64,000 nucleotides of DNA, from positions 3,596,001 through 3,660,000 of the forward strand of contig NZ_CP107958.1 of the NCBI RefSeq assembly GCF_036075115.1, given 5' to 3'. Source of the DNA: Streptomyces sp. NBC_00377 (lineage in GTDB: Bacteria; Actinomycetota; Actinomycetes; Streptomycetales; Streptomycetaceae). Shown here piece after piece: positions 27,211-36,088 of this stretch (position 1 is the stretch's first letter; each line of letters begins with the position of its first letter). The notes below the pieces were generated by a model that was not told the origin of the DNA, did no database searches, and was given only the letters and a program-made list of their open reading frames with translations. The translations under genes and the position numbers were made by a program.

Positions 27211-28965
27211 ATGAAGATCCATAAGTACGACACAGTCATCGTCGGCGCAGGTGGCGCCGGTATGCGCGCCGCGATCGAGTCGACGAAGCGCAGCCGCACC
27301 GCCGTGCTGACCAAGCTCTACCCCACCCGCTCCCACACGGGCGCCGCGCAGGGCGGCATGGCCGCCGCGCTGGCCAACGTGGAGGAGGACAACTGGGAGT
27401 GGCACACCTTCGACACGGTCAAGGGCGGTGACTACCTGGTCGACCAGGACGCCGCCGAGATCCTGGCGAAGGAGGCCATCGACTCCGTCCTCGACCTGGA
27501 GAAGATGGGCCTGCCGTTCAACCGGACGCCGAACGGCACCATCGACCAGCGCCGCTTCGGCGGACACAGCCGCAACCACGGCGAGGCCCCGGTCCGCCGG
27601 TCCTGCTACGCGGCCGACCGCACCGGTCACATGATCCTCCAGACGCTGTACCAGAACTGCGTGAAGGAGGGCGTGGAGTTCTACAACGAGTTCTACGTCC
27701 TCGACCAGCTGATCACCGAGGTCGACGGGGTGAAGCGGTCCGCGGGTGTGGTCGCGTACGAGCTGGCGACCGGCGAGATCCACGTCTTCCAGGCGAAGGC
27801 CGTGATCTACGCCTCCGGCGGCACCGGCAAGTTCTTCAAGGTGACGTCGAACGCGCACACGCTGACGGGCGACGGCCAGGCCGCGGTCTACCGCCGAGGT
27901 CTGCCGCTGGAGGACATGGAGTTCTTCCAGTTCCACCCGACCGGTATCTGGCGCATGGGCATCCTGCTGACGGAGGGCGCCCGCGGTGAGGGCGGCATCC
28001 TCCGCAACAAGGACGGCGAGCGCTTCATGGAGAAGTACGCGCCGGTCATGAAGGACCTCGCGTCCCGTGACGTCGTCTCGCGCTCCATCTACACGGAGAT
28101 CCGGGAAGGGCGCGGCTGCGGTCCCGAGGGCGACCACGTCTACCTCGACCTCACCCACCTCCCGCCGGAGCAGCTGGACGCGAAGCTCCCGGACATCACG
28201 GAGTTCGCGCGCACCTACCTCGGCATCGAGCCCTACACGGACCCGATCCCGATCCAGCCCACCGCGCACTACGCGATGGGCGGCATCCCGACGAACGTCC
28301 AGGGTGAGGTCCTCAGCGACAACACGACGGTCGTCCCGGGCCTGTACGCGGCCGGCGAGGTCGCCTGTGTCTCGGTGCACGGCGCCAACCGGCTGGGCAC
28401 GAACTCGCTGCTGGACATCAACGTGTTCGGCAAGCGGGCCGGAATCGCCGCCGCCGAGTACTCGCAGAAGGCGGAGTACGTCGAGCTGCCGGAGAACCCC
28501 GCCCAGCAGGTGATCGACCAGGTGGAGCACCTGCGCGCGTCCACCGGCACCGAGCGGGTGGCGGAGCTGCGCCGCGAGCTCCAGGAGACCATGGACGCGA
28601 ACGTCATGGTGTTCCGCACGGAGCAGACGATCAAGACGGCCGTCGAGAAGCTCGCCGAGCTGCGCGAGCGCTACCGGAACGTCGCGATCCAGGACAAGGG
28701 CAGGCGGTTCAACACCGACCTGCTGGAGGCCATCGAGCTGGGCAACCTGCTCGACCTGGCCGAGGTCATGGCGGTGTCGGCGCTGGCCCGCAAGGAGTCC
28801 CGCGGCGGTCACTACCGCGAGGACTACCCCAACCGCGACGACGTCAACTTCATGCGCCACACCATGGCGTACCGCGAGGTGGGCGACGACGGCACCGAGT
28901 CCATCCGTCTCGACTACAAGCCGGTCGTCCAGACCCGCTACCAGCCGATGGAGCGTAAGTACTGA
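27211..28965 (+). CDS. sdhA: Succinate dehydrogenase flavoprotein subunit
   Basis: 584 residues. KYDTVIVGAGGAGMRAAIES is the FAD-binding motif, TRSHTGAAQGGMAA contains His42 for covalent FAD attachment, and FGGHSRNHGEAPVRRSCYA, QFHPTGIW and HGANRLGTNSLLD carry substrate and catalytic residues (Arg in the capping domain). It oxidises succinate to fumarate in the TCA cycle on the cytoplasmic side. Its stop overlaps the sdhB start (TGATG). Large antisense open frames here are shadows of this gene. Confidence 0.97.
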   Translation: MKIHKYDTVIVGAGGAGMRAAIESTKRSRTAVLTKLYPTRSHTGAAQGGMAAALANVEEDNWEWHTFDTVKGGDYLVDQDAAEILAKEAIDSVLDLEKMGLPFNRTPNGTIDQRRFGGHSRNHGEAPVRRSCYAADRTGHMILQTLYQNCVKEGVEFYNEFYVLDQLITEVDGVKRSAGVVAYELATGEIHVFQAKAVIYASGGTGKFFKVTSNAHTLTGDGQAAVYRRGLPLEDMEFFQFHPTGIWRMGILLTEGARGEGGILRNKDGERFMEKYAPVMKDLASRDVVSRSIYTEIREGRGCGPEGDHVYLDLTHLPPEQLDAKLPDITEFARTYLGIEPYTDPIPIQPTAHYAMGGIPTNVQGEVLSDNTTVVPGLYAAGEVACVSVHGANRLGTNSLLDINVFGKRAGIAAAEYSQKAEYVELPENPAQQVIDQVEHLRASTGTERVAELRRELQETMDANVMVFRTEQTIKTAVEKLAELRERYRNVAIQDKGRRFNTDLLEAIELGNLLDLAEVMAVSALARKESRGGHYREDYPNRDDVNFMRHTMAYREVGDDGTESIRLDYKPVVQTRYQPMERKY

Positions 28966-29726
28966 TGGCAACCCCCGTTCTGGACAAGGTCGAGGCGGAG
29001 TCCGCGGCCTCCCCGTACATCACGGTCACCTTCCGGGTCCGCCGGTTCAACCCGGAGGTCTCCGCGGAGGCCTCCTGGCAGGACTTCACGCTGGAGATCG
29101 ACCCCAAGGAGCGCGTCCTCGACGGTCTCCACAAGATCAAGTGGGACGTCGACGGCACGCTGACCTTCCGGCGTTCCTGCGCCCACGGCATCTGCGGTTC
29201 GGACGCCATGCGGATCAACGGCAAGAACCGCCTGGCGTGCAAGACGCTGATCAAGGACATCAACCCCGAGAAGCCGATCACGGTCGAGCCCATCAAGGGC
29301 CTGACGGTCCTGAAGGACCTGGTCGTCGACATGGAGCCGTTCTTCCAGGCGTACCGGGACGTCATGCCCTTCCTCATCACGAAGGAGACGAACGAGCCCA
29401 CGCGCGAGCGCTTCCAGACCGCCGAGGACCGCGAGCGGTTCGACGACACGACGAAGTGCATCCTCTGCGCGGCCTGCACGTCGTCCTGCCCGGTGTTCTG
29501 GAACGACGGCCAGTACTTCGGCCCGGCGGCGATCGTGAACGCCCACCGCTTCATCTTCGACTCGCGTGACGAGGCGGGTGAGCAGCGCCTGGAGATCCTG
29601 AACGACAAGGACGGCGTCTGGCGCTGCCGCACGACGTTCAACTGCACGGACGCCTGCCCGCGTGGCATCGAGGTCACGAAGGCGATCCAGGAGGTGAAGC
29701 GGGCGCTCATCACGCGCCGCTTCTGA
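28965..29726 (+). CDS. sdhB: Succinate dehydrogenase iron-sulfur subunit
   Basis: 253 residues. The [2Fe-2S] site is SCAHGICGSDAMRINGKN followed by RLAC (third position Asp, as in many SdhB), and the other two clusters are bound by CILCAACTSSCPVFW and CRTTFNCTDACPRGI. It carries electrons from SdhA flavin to the quinone site at SdhCD. Last gene of the operon, followed by a strong terminator. Confidence 0.97.
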   Translation: MATPVLDKVEAESAASPYITVTFRVRRFNPEVSAEASWQDFTLEIDPKERVLDGLHKIKWDVDGTLTFRRSCAHGICGSDAMRINGKNRLACKTLIKDINPEKPITVEPIKGLTVLKDLVVDMEPFFQAYRDVMPFLITKETNEPTRERFQTAEDRERFDDTTKCILCAACTSSCPVFWNDGQYFGPAAIVNAHRFIFDSRDEAGEQRLEILNDKDGVWRCRTTFNCTDACPRGIEVTKAIQEVKRALITRRF

Positions 29727-29750
29727 TCCTTCGGGCTCGCCGAGCCCCGG

Positions 29751-29799
29751 GACACGGCGAGGGCCCCGCTCCTTGGAGGAGCGGGGCCCTCGCCGTGTC
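29751..29799. terminator. 22-bp perfect stem-loop after sdhB
   Basis: GACACGGCGAGGGCCCCGCTCC is followed, after the 5-nt loop TTGGA, by its exact reverse complement. It sits 24 bp after the sdhB stop and 12 bp before the end of the convergent TM2 gene, so it probably stops transcription from both sides. Confidence 0.95.
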
Positions 29800-29811
29800 G
29801 CCATGCCGGTG

Positions 29812-30075
29812 TCAGCCGCGCAGGACGCGGCCCTGCTTGTCGGTGCGGTCGTTGCTGGTGAGGAACAGGATGCCGTCGATGAGCGCCCATAGGCCGAGGC
29901 CACCGCAGGTGAGGAGTTGGGCGATGCCCACGCCGACGGAGCCGACGTAGAAGCGTCCGATGCCGAGGGAGCCCAGGAAGATCTGGAGGATACCGGCGAC
30001 GATCTTGGACTTGTCGGAGTACGGACGACCCAGCGGGTCGACCCCGTAGGGGGCCTGCGGGGTGGGGACGGTCAT
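29812..30075 (-). CDS. TM2 domain membrane protein (87 aa)
   Basis: ATG 30075 follows GGAG 9 nt upstream and gives 87 residues. YGVDPLGRPYSDKSKIVAG leads into the two-helix TM2 domain (LGSLGIGRFYVGSVGVGIAQ, GGLGLWALIDGILFL), ending DRTDKQGRVLRG. TM2 proteins are small membrane proteins of unknown role. It is a paralogue of the protein at 30723-31217. A possible -10 element (TAGGCT, minus strand) lies in the AT-rich stretch near 30245-30255. Confidence 0.88.
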   Translation of the reverse strand: MTVPTPQAPYGVDPLGRPYSDKSKIVAGILQIFLGSLGIGRFYVGSVGVGIAQLLTCGGLGLWALIDGILFLTSNDRTDKQGRVLRG

Positions 30076-30310
30076 GACAACTGCTCCTGGAATGCCTGCG
30101 GGAGACCGGGACGGCCTGCTCCGGAAAAGGGAGTGCAGGAGGGATACGACGCGCAGGACCCCCGCGTCGACCGACGTCGACCGATCTCGACCCACGCCCC
30201 GCACGGCCTCGGCCGCGCCAGGACGTCCCCCCTGTGACAGGTGAGCCTAAATTAAACAGAGGGTAAAAAGGGAGCAGGGATGATCCTTCGTTCCTGATCC
30301 GTGATCAAAC

Positions 30311-30730
30311 TCAGCCGATCATGTTGCGGACCACCGTCCAGGTCACCGCGATGCCGAGGACGACCGTCGATCCCCTTGCTCCCAGGCGGGGATGCCAGGT
30401 GCGGCCGTGCAGGCCCGCCCACATCCAGCGGGCCAGCAGCGCGAGCGCGAACGGCGAGGCGAGCAGCAGGACGCGGTTGTCCAGCCAGGCCTGGGTGAAG
30501 TGACCGTGCATCAGGTCGTACACCATGCGAGTGCCGCCGCAGGCGGGGCAGAGCAGGCCCGTGACGAACCGGAAGGGGCACTGCGGGAGCCAGTGACCGG
30601 GCTGGTGCGGGTCGGTGCCGTACAGGTAGGCGGCACCGGCCGCGCCGGCGGCGAGCACCGTGAGAGGGGCCGCCGCCGGGTGCCGCAGCACTGCGGGGCG
30701 CCCCGGGGCGGGGCGCCCCGGGTCAGCCAC
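30311..30730 (-). CDS. DUF2752 family membrane protein
   Basis: 139 residues; its ATG overlaps the stop of the TM2 gene upstream by 8 bp. CPFRFVTGLLCPACGGTRM is the DUF2752 signature (Cys-rich CPxCGxTR) and is flanked by hydrophobic segments, with HGHFTQAWLDNRVLL following. DUF2752 proteins are small membrane proteins commonly paired with TM2 proteins in actinobacteria; their role is unknown, although the CPACGG pair suggests metal or redox chemistry. Confidence 0.88.
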   Translation of the reverse strand: MADPGRPAPGRPAVLRHPAAAPLTVLAAGAAGAAYLYGTDPHQPGHWLPQCPFRFVTGLLCPACGGTRMVYDLMHGHFTQAWLDNRVLLLASPFALALLARWMWAGLHGRTWHPRLGARGSTVVLGIAVTWTVVRNMIG

Positions 30731-31217
30731 GCAGGACCCGTCCGTCGGAGTCGGTCTTGTCGTCGCTGACCAGCAGGATGATGCCGTCGATCAGCGCCCA
30801 GACGCCGAGGCCGCCGCAGGTGAACAGCTGGGCGAGCCCGATACCGACGTTCCCCATGTAGAACCGGCCGACGCCGAGGCTGCCCAGGGTGAGCTGGAGC
30901 ACGCCCGCGATGATCTTCGACTTCTCGGAGTAGGGCCGGCCCATGCGGTCGTACCCGTAGGGAGCCTGCGGGTCGCCGGTGAAGGTGCCGGGGGGTATGT
31001 AGCCGGGGCCGGGATAGCCCGGCCCGGGATATCCGGGCTGGGCGTAGCCCGGGTGCGGCGGACCGGGCTGGGGGTAGCCGTAGGGGCCGGGACCGGGCGG
31101 ACCGGGCTGACCCGCGTCCTGCGGGCCGCCGGCGCCTGCGCCGGGGGATCCGTAGCCGGACTGGGGTGGCTGAGGCGGCTGCTGGGGTGGCTGCGGCTGC
31201 TGCGGCGTTTCGGACAA
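30723..31217 (-). CDS. TM2 domain protein with Pro/Gly/Tyr/Gln-rich N-terminus, TTG start
   Basis: 164 residues. The first in-frame start is TTG 31217, preceded by GGGGGAA. Residues 1-75 are low complexity (PQQPQPPQQPPQPPQ, GYPGPGYPGPGY), probably disordered; the rest matches the TM2 protein at 29812-30075 (YGYDRMGRPYSEKSKIIAG, LGSLGVGRFYMGNVGIGLAQ, RVLRG end). It is coupled to the DUF2752 gene. Function unknown. Confidence 0.85.
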   Translation of the reverse strand: MSETPQQPQPPQQPPQPPQSGYGSPGAGAGGPQDAGQPGPPGPGPYGYPQPGPPHPGYAQPGYPGPGYPGPGYIPPGTFTGDPQAPYGYDRMGRPYSEKSKIIAGVLQLTLGSLGVGRFYMGNVGIGLAQLFTCGGLGVWALIDGIILLVSDDKTDSDGRVLRG

Positions 31218-31356
31218 GATGAGTTCCCCCGAGGTCAGGTGATCGGATCATCCGTAGGTGAGACGAGTGCAGGACATCTTGCAGCAGGAAAACTGCCACG
31301 CCGTAACCGGGGTGGTCCTGACCGGATTCCGGGCCCGCCACCCCTAACCTGACGAC

Positions 31357-31764
31357 ATGTCAGATGACCAGTCGTACGAGCTGCTCGGCTTCGACAACGT
31401 ATTGCTGCCCGTCGGCGACCTGGGCGAGGCCGTCGACTTCTACCGGCGCGCCGGGTTCGTGGTGGGGCTGCGGTTCGACGAGGCCGGGATCGCCCTGCTG
31501 AAGGCCGGGTGCGAGACGCCGGGGATCCTGCTGCGACGGGAGGAGGCCCTGGCGCACCGGCCGCCGCCCTGGCCGCCCGTGCGGGTCTGGCTGGAGGTGC
31601 CGGACGCCCGCGCCGCGGCCCGGCGACTGGCCGACGCCGGCATCGCCCCGCTGGACAAGCCGTTCTCCACCGCCACCGGATGGACCGTGGAGGTCGCCGA
31701 CCCCTGGGGGAACGTCTTCGGGTTCGCGGACTACCTCAAGCGGCCCGAACTGGCGAGGCGCTAG
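31357..31764 (+). CDS. VOC (glyoxalase/bleomycin-resistance fold) protein
   Basis: 135 residues. The two beta-alpha-beta-beta-beta halves of the vicinal oxygen chelate fold are visible (LLGFDNVLLPVGDLGEAVDFYRRAGF; VRVWLEVPDARAAARRLADAG, WTVEVADPWGNVFGFADY). Metal ligands are not obvious at every position, so it may be a binding protein, lyase or dioxygenase. TAACCT at 31345-31350 lies 6 nt before the ATG, suggesting a leaderless transcript. Confidence 0.85.
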   Translation: MSDDQSYELLGFDNVLLPVGDLGEAVDFYRRAGFVVGLRFDEAGIALLKAGCETPGILLRREEALAHRPPPWPPVRVWLEVPDARAAARRLADAGIAPLDKPFSTATGWTVEVADPWGNVFGFADYLKRPELARR

Positions 31765-31779
31765 GCGGCACCCCCACTG

Positions 31780-31838
31780 TTGAACGTGTTCAAAACAAGC
31801 GCTACAGTCACCCGTGACAGCGTTTTGAACGCGTTCAA
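31780..31838 (+). promoter_or_regulatory. Promoter with -35 inside one of two TTGAAC..GTTCAA palindromes
   Basis: TTGAACGTGTTCAA (31780-31793) and the perfect palindrome TTGAACGCGTTCAA (31825-31838) are 45 bp apart. The first TTGAAC is also a plausible -35 box, with TACAGT (31803-31808) 17 bp downstream as the -10. So the two operator copies cover the -35 box and the transcribed leader just before the ATG at 31854. The likely regulator is the TetR protein encoded third in the same operon (32808-33614). Confidence 0.75.
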
Positions 31839-31853
31839 GAAATGGTGGGGAAC

Positions 31854-32270
31854 ATGGACCGCACGGTCATCGCCTACGTCGTCTACCTGGTCATCAGCAT
31901 CGGTCTGACCGTCTGGGTGGCCAGGACCCTCAGTCACCACGGACGGATCTTCCTCGCCGACGTGCTCCAGGGGAACGAGAGACTCGCCGACGCCGTCAAC
32001 CACCTCCTGGTGGTCGGCTTCTACCTGGTCAACCTCGGCTTCGTCGCCCTCTACCTGAGCGGCGACGACACCATCGAGGACACCCGAGGCATCTTCGAGG
32101 CCCTCTCGACCAAGCTGGGCGTGGTGCTCCTGGTGCTCGGGGCGATGCACCTGGCCAACGTGTACGTGCTGAACCGGATCCGGCGGCGCGGGGTCATGGA
32201 GCGGGAGCAGGTACCGCCGGTCGGCCCGCAGGGCTGGACCGCCCCCTCGGCGCCCGCCGCCGGGGCGTGA
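31854..32270 (+). CDS. Conserved actinobacterial integral membrane protein (138 aa)
   Basis: ATG 31854 (MDRTVIAYVVYLV) follows the GGTGGGG Shine-Dalgarno; the ATG at 31842 is less likely. Three hydrophobic helices (about 7-27, 48-68 and 86-106), then a short cytoplasmic tail. GRIFLADVLQGNERLADAVN is conserved in the family. It is the first gene of a three-gene operon with a DCC-family protein (GTGA overlap) and a TetR regulator. Function unknown. Confidence 0.8.
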   Translation: MDRTVIAYVVYLVISIGLTVWVARTLSHHGRIFLADVLQGNERLADAVNHLLVVGFYLVNLGFVALYLSGDDTIEDTRGIFEALSTKLGVVLLVLGAMHLANVYVLNRIRRRGVMEREQVPPVGPQGWTAPSAPAAGA

Positions 32271-32797
32271 GCACGATGGCCGCCGGCCGGGACGCCGACC
32301 GGACCGCCGCAGGCCGGGACGCCCCGCGCGTCCCGGTCCGCCGGCTCACCGTCCTGCACGACGCCGACTGCTCGCTGTGCGCCTTCCTGCGCGACTGGCT
32401 GGGCCGGCAGCGGCAGCTGGTGCCGCTGGACTTCGTGCCGGCCGGGTCGGCGCAGGCGGCCGCCCGCTTCCCCGGCCTCGACCACCGCGCGACCCTCGAC
32501 GAGATCACCGTCGTCGGCGACTCGGGCCAGGTCTACCGGGGCGCCGCCGCCTGGATCGTCACCCTGTGGGCCCTGCGCGAGTACCGCCCGATGTCCCACC
32601 GGCTGAGCACCCCCGCCGGGGCGAAGCTGGCACGGGGCGCCGTGCTCGCCGCCGCCAGGTGGCGCGACGGACAGGGGCGGACGGCGGGCTGGGGCGGGGG
32701 CGTCTACCACCGCGGCGACGGGTGGTCGTACGACCCGCGGCGCGGCTGGGCCTACGAGCCGCCCACCTGTGCCGACGGCACGTGCGCGACTGGCTAG
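32267..32797 (+). CDS. DCC-family (DUF393) thiol-disulfide oxidoreductase-like protein
   Basis: 176 residues, GTG overlapping the stop of the preceding gene (ATG 32276 also possible). LTVLHDADCSLCAFLRDWLG is the family's HDxxCxxC motif (DxDCSLC) near the N-terminus, and LRQRQ-type and DEITVV blocks follow. DCC proteins have a thioredoxin-like core and are predicted redox partners. The C-terminus is Trp/Tyr/Gly-rich (WGGGVYHRGDGWSYDPRRGW) and ends with two Cys (CADGTC). Confidence 0.8.
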   Translation: MSTMAAGRDADRTAAGRDAPRVPVRRLTVLHDADCSLCAFLRDWLGRQRQLVPLDFVPAGSAQAAARFPGLDHRATLDEITVVGDSGQVYRGAAAWIVTLWALREYRPMSHRLSTPAGAKLARGAVLAAARWRDGQGRTAGWGGGVYHRGDGWSYDPRRGWAYEPPTCADGTCATG

Positions 32798-32807
32798 GCT
32801 CCTGTAC

Positions 32808-33614
32808 GTGCCCGCGAACAACGACGGTCCCGCCGAGGCCGCTTCCCCGACCGAGCCCGATGAGGCCGCCCCCGCGGCCGGACCTCATGAGGCCGCCCCC
32901 GCGTCCAAGTCCGAGCAGACCCGCGCGCTGATCCTGGAGACGGCGATGCGGCTGTTCCAGGAGCGCGGCTACGACAAGACGACGATGCGGGCCATCGCCA
33001 AGGAGGCGGGCGTCTCGGTCGGCAACGCGTACTACTACTTCGCCGGCAAGGAGCACCTGATCCAGGGCTTCTACGACCGGCTGGCCGCCGAGCACCGGGA
33101 GGCCGTGCGGGACGTCCTGGCGCGGGAGACCGGCCTGGAGGCCCGGCTGGCGGGCGTGTTGCGGGTCTGGCTGGAGGTGGCCGAGCCGTACCACGAGTTC
33201 GCGGTCCAGTTCTTCAAGAACGCGGCCGACCCGGACAGCCCCCTCAGCCCCTTCTCCGCCGAGTCGGAGCACGCGCGCGTGGAGGCCATCGCCGTCCACA
33301 AGGAGGTGCTCGCGGGGTCCAGGGCCAAGGTGCCGGAGGAACTGCGGGAGGTGCTTCCCGAACTGATGTGGCTCTCCCAGATGGGCCTCGTCATGTACTG
33401 GATCTACGACCGCACCGAGGGCCGCGAACGCAGCTACCGGCTGGCCGGGCGGGGCGCGCGCCTCACCGCGCGGGGCGTGGCGCTGGCCCGGTTCCGGGTG
33501 CTGCGACCGCTCGTCCTCGAGGTGCACGACCTGTTCACGGACTTCCTGCCCGGCATGACGAACGCCCTGCCGGACCCGGTGAAGAAGCGGCCGCCGGGCC
33601 CGGACGGGGAGTGA
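32808..33614 (+). CDS. TetR family regulator, probable autoregulator of the operon
   Basis: 268 residues from GTG 32808. A disordered Ala/Pro/Glu-rich N-terminus (about 38 residues) precedes the helix-turn-helix (TTMRAIAKEAGVSVGNAYYY, FAGKEHLIQGFYDRLA). The C-terminal ligand domain contains EYPYHEF-like and ELMWLSQMGLVMYWIYDRT segments. TAGGCT lies 7 nt before the start, so it may also have its own leaderless promoter. The palindromes at 31780-31838 are the natural candidate sites. Confidence 0.9.
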   Translation: MPANNDGPAEAASPTEPDEAAPAAGPHEAAPASKSEQTRALILETAMRLFQERGYDKTTMRAIAKEAGVSVGNAYYYFAGKEHLIQGFYDRLAAEHREAVRDVLARETGLEARLAGVLRVWLEVAEPYHEFAVQFFKNAADPDSPLSPFSAESEHARVEAIAVHKEVLAGSRAKVPEELREVLPELMWLSQMGLVMYWIYDRTEGRERSYRLAGRGARLTARGVALARFRVLRPLVLEVHDLFTDFLPGMTNALPDPVKKRPPGPDGE

Positions 33615-33667
33615 CCCCGCCGGACCCGGACCGGACGTGCCCCGACCGGGCCCGGACGGGACGTGAC

Positions 33668-36088
33668 TCAGCCGACCTCGGCCCCCTCCTCCAGCTCGAC
33701 GTCGTACACCAGGGGCTCACCCTCGACGTCCAGTTGCCTGGTGCGCTTCAGCAGGGGCGGCTCGGCCGTCGTCACCAGCAGGTACGCGCCCGGGGCCGGG
33801 ACGGACAGGATGTAGGAGCCGTCCGCGAGGGAGGCCACCCGGTCCAGTTCCCGTCCGCCCTGCGACACCAGGGTGACCGTAGCGCCCTCCACCGGGTCAC
33901 CGGACGTGTCGCGGACGAAGCCGTGGACGACCGAGGCCGGGCCGCCGTCGCCCGCCGCGACCGGCCCCGCCGCCTCCTCCTTCGGCTCGACCGCGAGGTG
34001 CGGCAGCCGCTTCTCCAGCCACGCGGGCAGCCACCAGTTGGAGTCGCCGAGCAGATGCATCGCGGCCGGCACCAGCGCCGTACGCAGGATGAACGCGTCC
34101 AGCGCGACCGCGGCAGCGAGGCCCACGCCCGCCATCGCCGCGCCCGAGTCGCCGCTGAGCACGAAGGCGAGGAAGACGCACACCATGATCAGGGCCGCGG
34201 AGTTGATGACCCGGCTGGTCTCCGCGAGGCCCACCCGGACCGCCCGCGCGTTGTCCCTGGTGTGCACCCACTCCTCGTGCATCCGGCTGACCAGGAAGAC
34301 CTGGTAGTCCATCGACAGGCCGAACAGCAGGGACAGCATGATGACCGGAAGGAAGGCGTTGATCGGGCCCTCCTTGCCGAGTCCGAGCAGTTCCAGGCCC
34401 CAGCCCCACTGGAAGACCGCGACGAGGACGCCGAAGGAGGCCGCGGCCGCGACCAGGTTCATCACGGCCGCTGTCAACGGCACCACCAGGGAGCGGAAGG
34501 CGACCAGGAGCAGCAGGAAGCCCAGGCCGATGATGGTGGCGATGAAGAGGGGCAGACGGTCGCCGGTGATCGTCGCGAAGTCCTTGGAGACCGCCGTCAC
34601 ACCGCCCACGTGCGCCTTCGCCCCGGCCTCGGGGATGACGTCGTCGCGCAGCCGGTCGATCAGGGTGTCCGTCTGCTCGGACTGCGGTGAGGTGGTGGGG
34701 ACCACCTGGATGACCGTGACCCCGCCCGCGGGCGGCAGCGCGGCCACCTGCGCGACGCCGGGCGTCTTGTCGATGCCCCGGGCCAGGGCGGTGGCGTCAC
34801 CGCCCTCCACGACCACCTGGAGGGGGCCGTTGAAGCCCGGCCCGAAGCCCTCGGCGAGCAGGTCGTAGGCCTTGCGGGTGGTCGTGGAGGCGTCGTCGTT
34901 GCCCTGGTCGGTCGCACCGAGGCGGAGCGAGAGAACGGGAAGCGCGAGGACGGCCATGACGGCCAGCGCGAGCGCGGCGATCGTCCGCGGCCGGCGTTGC
35001 ACGCCCATCGACCAGCGGGCGGCGGGACCGCTCGCCCTCTCCCGCTCCGGATCTCCTTCGCTCCCCGCCGCCAGCAGACGCCGCTGCTTGCGGTTCAGCA
35101 CGCGCGCGCCGAGGAAGCCGAGCAGCGCGGGCAGCAGGGTCGTCGCGGCGAGGACGCTCAGGACCACCGTCAGGGAGGTGCCGATGACGACGCCGTCCAG
35201 GAAGCGCAGGTTCGTCACGAGCATCCCGGCGAGCGCGATGCACACCGTGCCGCCCGCGAACAGCACGGCCCGGCCGGAGGTGTTGAGGGCGGTGACCGCC
35301 GACTCCTCCGGATCCAGTCCGCGCAGGACGCCCTTGCGGTGCCGGGTGACGATGAACAGGGCGTAGTCGATGCCGACGCCGAGGCCGATCAGCGAGGACA
35401 GCAGCGGCGCCAGGTCGGGGATGTCGGTGACGTGGCTCAGCAGCTGCGTCGAGAACAGGCCCATGCCCACGCCGAAGACGGCCACGGCGAGCGGCAGCAG
35501 CATCGCGTACAGCGAGCCGAAGGCCAGGAACAGGACGACCGCCGCCGCCGCGAGGCCGACCATCTCGGCGAGGCCGGTGGGCGGTTCCTGCACCCGCTGG
35601 ACGGCCTGGCCGCCCACCTCGACCTCCAGACCGTCCCGTGCGGCGCCGCGCGCGGTGTCGACGACGTCCTGGACGAGTTCCTTGGGGACGGCGTTGGCCT
35701 GCTCGGTGAAGGTGATCTGGGCGTAGGCGATCCGCCCGTCGCCGCTGATCTGCGCCGCGCCCCCCGTGTACGGGCCGGTCACCCCGCCGACGCCCTTCAT
35801 CTTCGCGATCTTGTCGAGGGCGGGCTGGATCCGGGCGGGCACCTCCTGGTCGCGTACCGAGCCCCGGTCGACCTTCCACACCACCGTGTCGGTGTCGCCC
35901 GCCCTCGCCGGGAAGGCCTTCTCCATCAGGTCGTACGCCTTCTTGGAGTCCGTGTCGGGGAGGGAGAAGACGTTCGCGTAGTCCGTCCCCGCCGTCGAGG
36001 CCGAGAACCCCAGGCCGAACAGCGCCCCCACCCAGAGCAACAGGACCACCAGCCGATGCCGATAGCACCAGCGTGCCAATGCCGCCAC
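33668..36088 (-). CDS. MMPL/RND-type transporter with C-terminal carboxypeptidase-regulatory-like domain
   Basis: 806 residues from GTG 36088, behind GGAG. Two copies of the MMPL module give about twelve membrane helices, the first RLVVLLLWVGALFGLGFSA, with LIGLGVGIDYALFIVTRHR and LLFGLSMDYQVFLVSRMHEE as the conserved membrane Asp/Tyr motifs for proton flow. Unusually, a C-terminal beta domain (about 730-806; VVHGFVRDTSGDPVEGATVTL, DGSYILSVPAPGAYLLVTT) resembles CarboxypepD_reg. It likely exports a lipid or hydrophobic compound. Divergent from the two-component system. Confidence 0.88.
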   Translation of the reverse strand: MAALARWCYRHRLVVLLLWVGALFGLGFSASTAGTDYANVFSLPDTDSKKAYDLMEKAFPARAGDTDTVVWKVDRGSVRDQEVPARIQPALDKIAKMKGVGGVTGPYTGGAAQISGDGRIAYAQITFTEQANAVPKELVQDVVDTARGAARDGLEVEVGGQAVQRVQEPPTGLAEMVGLAAAAVVLFLAFGSLYAMLLPLAVAVFGVGMGLFSTQLLSHVTDIPDLAPLLSSLIGLGVGIDYALFIVTRHRKGVLRGLDPEESAVTALNTSGRAVLFAGGTVCIALAGMLVTNLRFLDGVVIGTSLTVVLSVLAATTLLPALLGFLGARVLNRKQRRLLAAGSEGDPERERASGPAARWSMGVQRRPRTIAALALAVMAVLALPVLSLRLGATDQGNDDASTTTRKAYDLLAEGFGPGFNGPLQVVVEGGDATALARGIDKTPGVAQVAALPPAGGVTVIQVVPTTSPQSEQTDTLIDRLRDDVIPEAGAKAHVGGVTAVSKDFATITGDRLPLFIATIIGLGFLLLLVAFRSLVVPLTAAVMNLVAAAASFGVLVAVFQWGWGLELLGLGKEGPINAFLPVIMLSLLFGLSMDYQVFLVSRMHEEWVHTRDNARAVRVGLAETSRVINSAALIMVCVFLAFVLSGDSGAAMAGVGLAAAVALDAFILRTALVPAAMHLLGDSNWWLPAWLEKRLPHLAVEPKEEAAGPVAAGDGGPASVVHGFVRDTSGDPVEGATVTLVSQGGRELDRVASLADGSYILSVPAPGAYLLVTTAEPPLLKRTRQLDVEGEPLVYDVELEEGAEVG

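Noticed and set aside
26644..28971. 775-residue open frame antisense to sdhA
   Set aside because: It mirrors the codon structure of sdhA, is rich in residues expected from GC-rich antisense DNA and matches no family.
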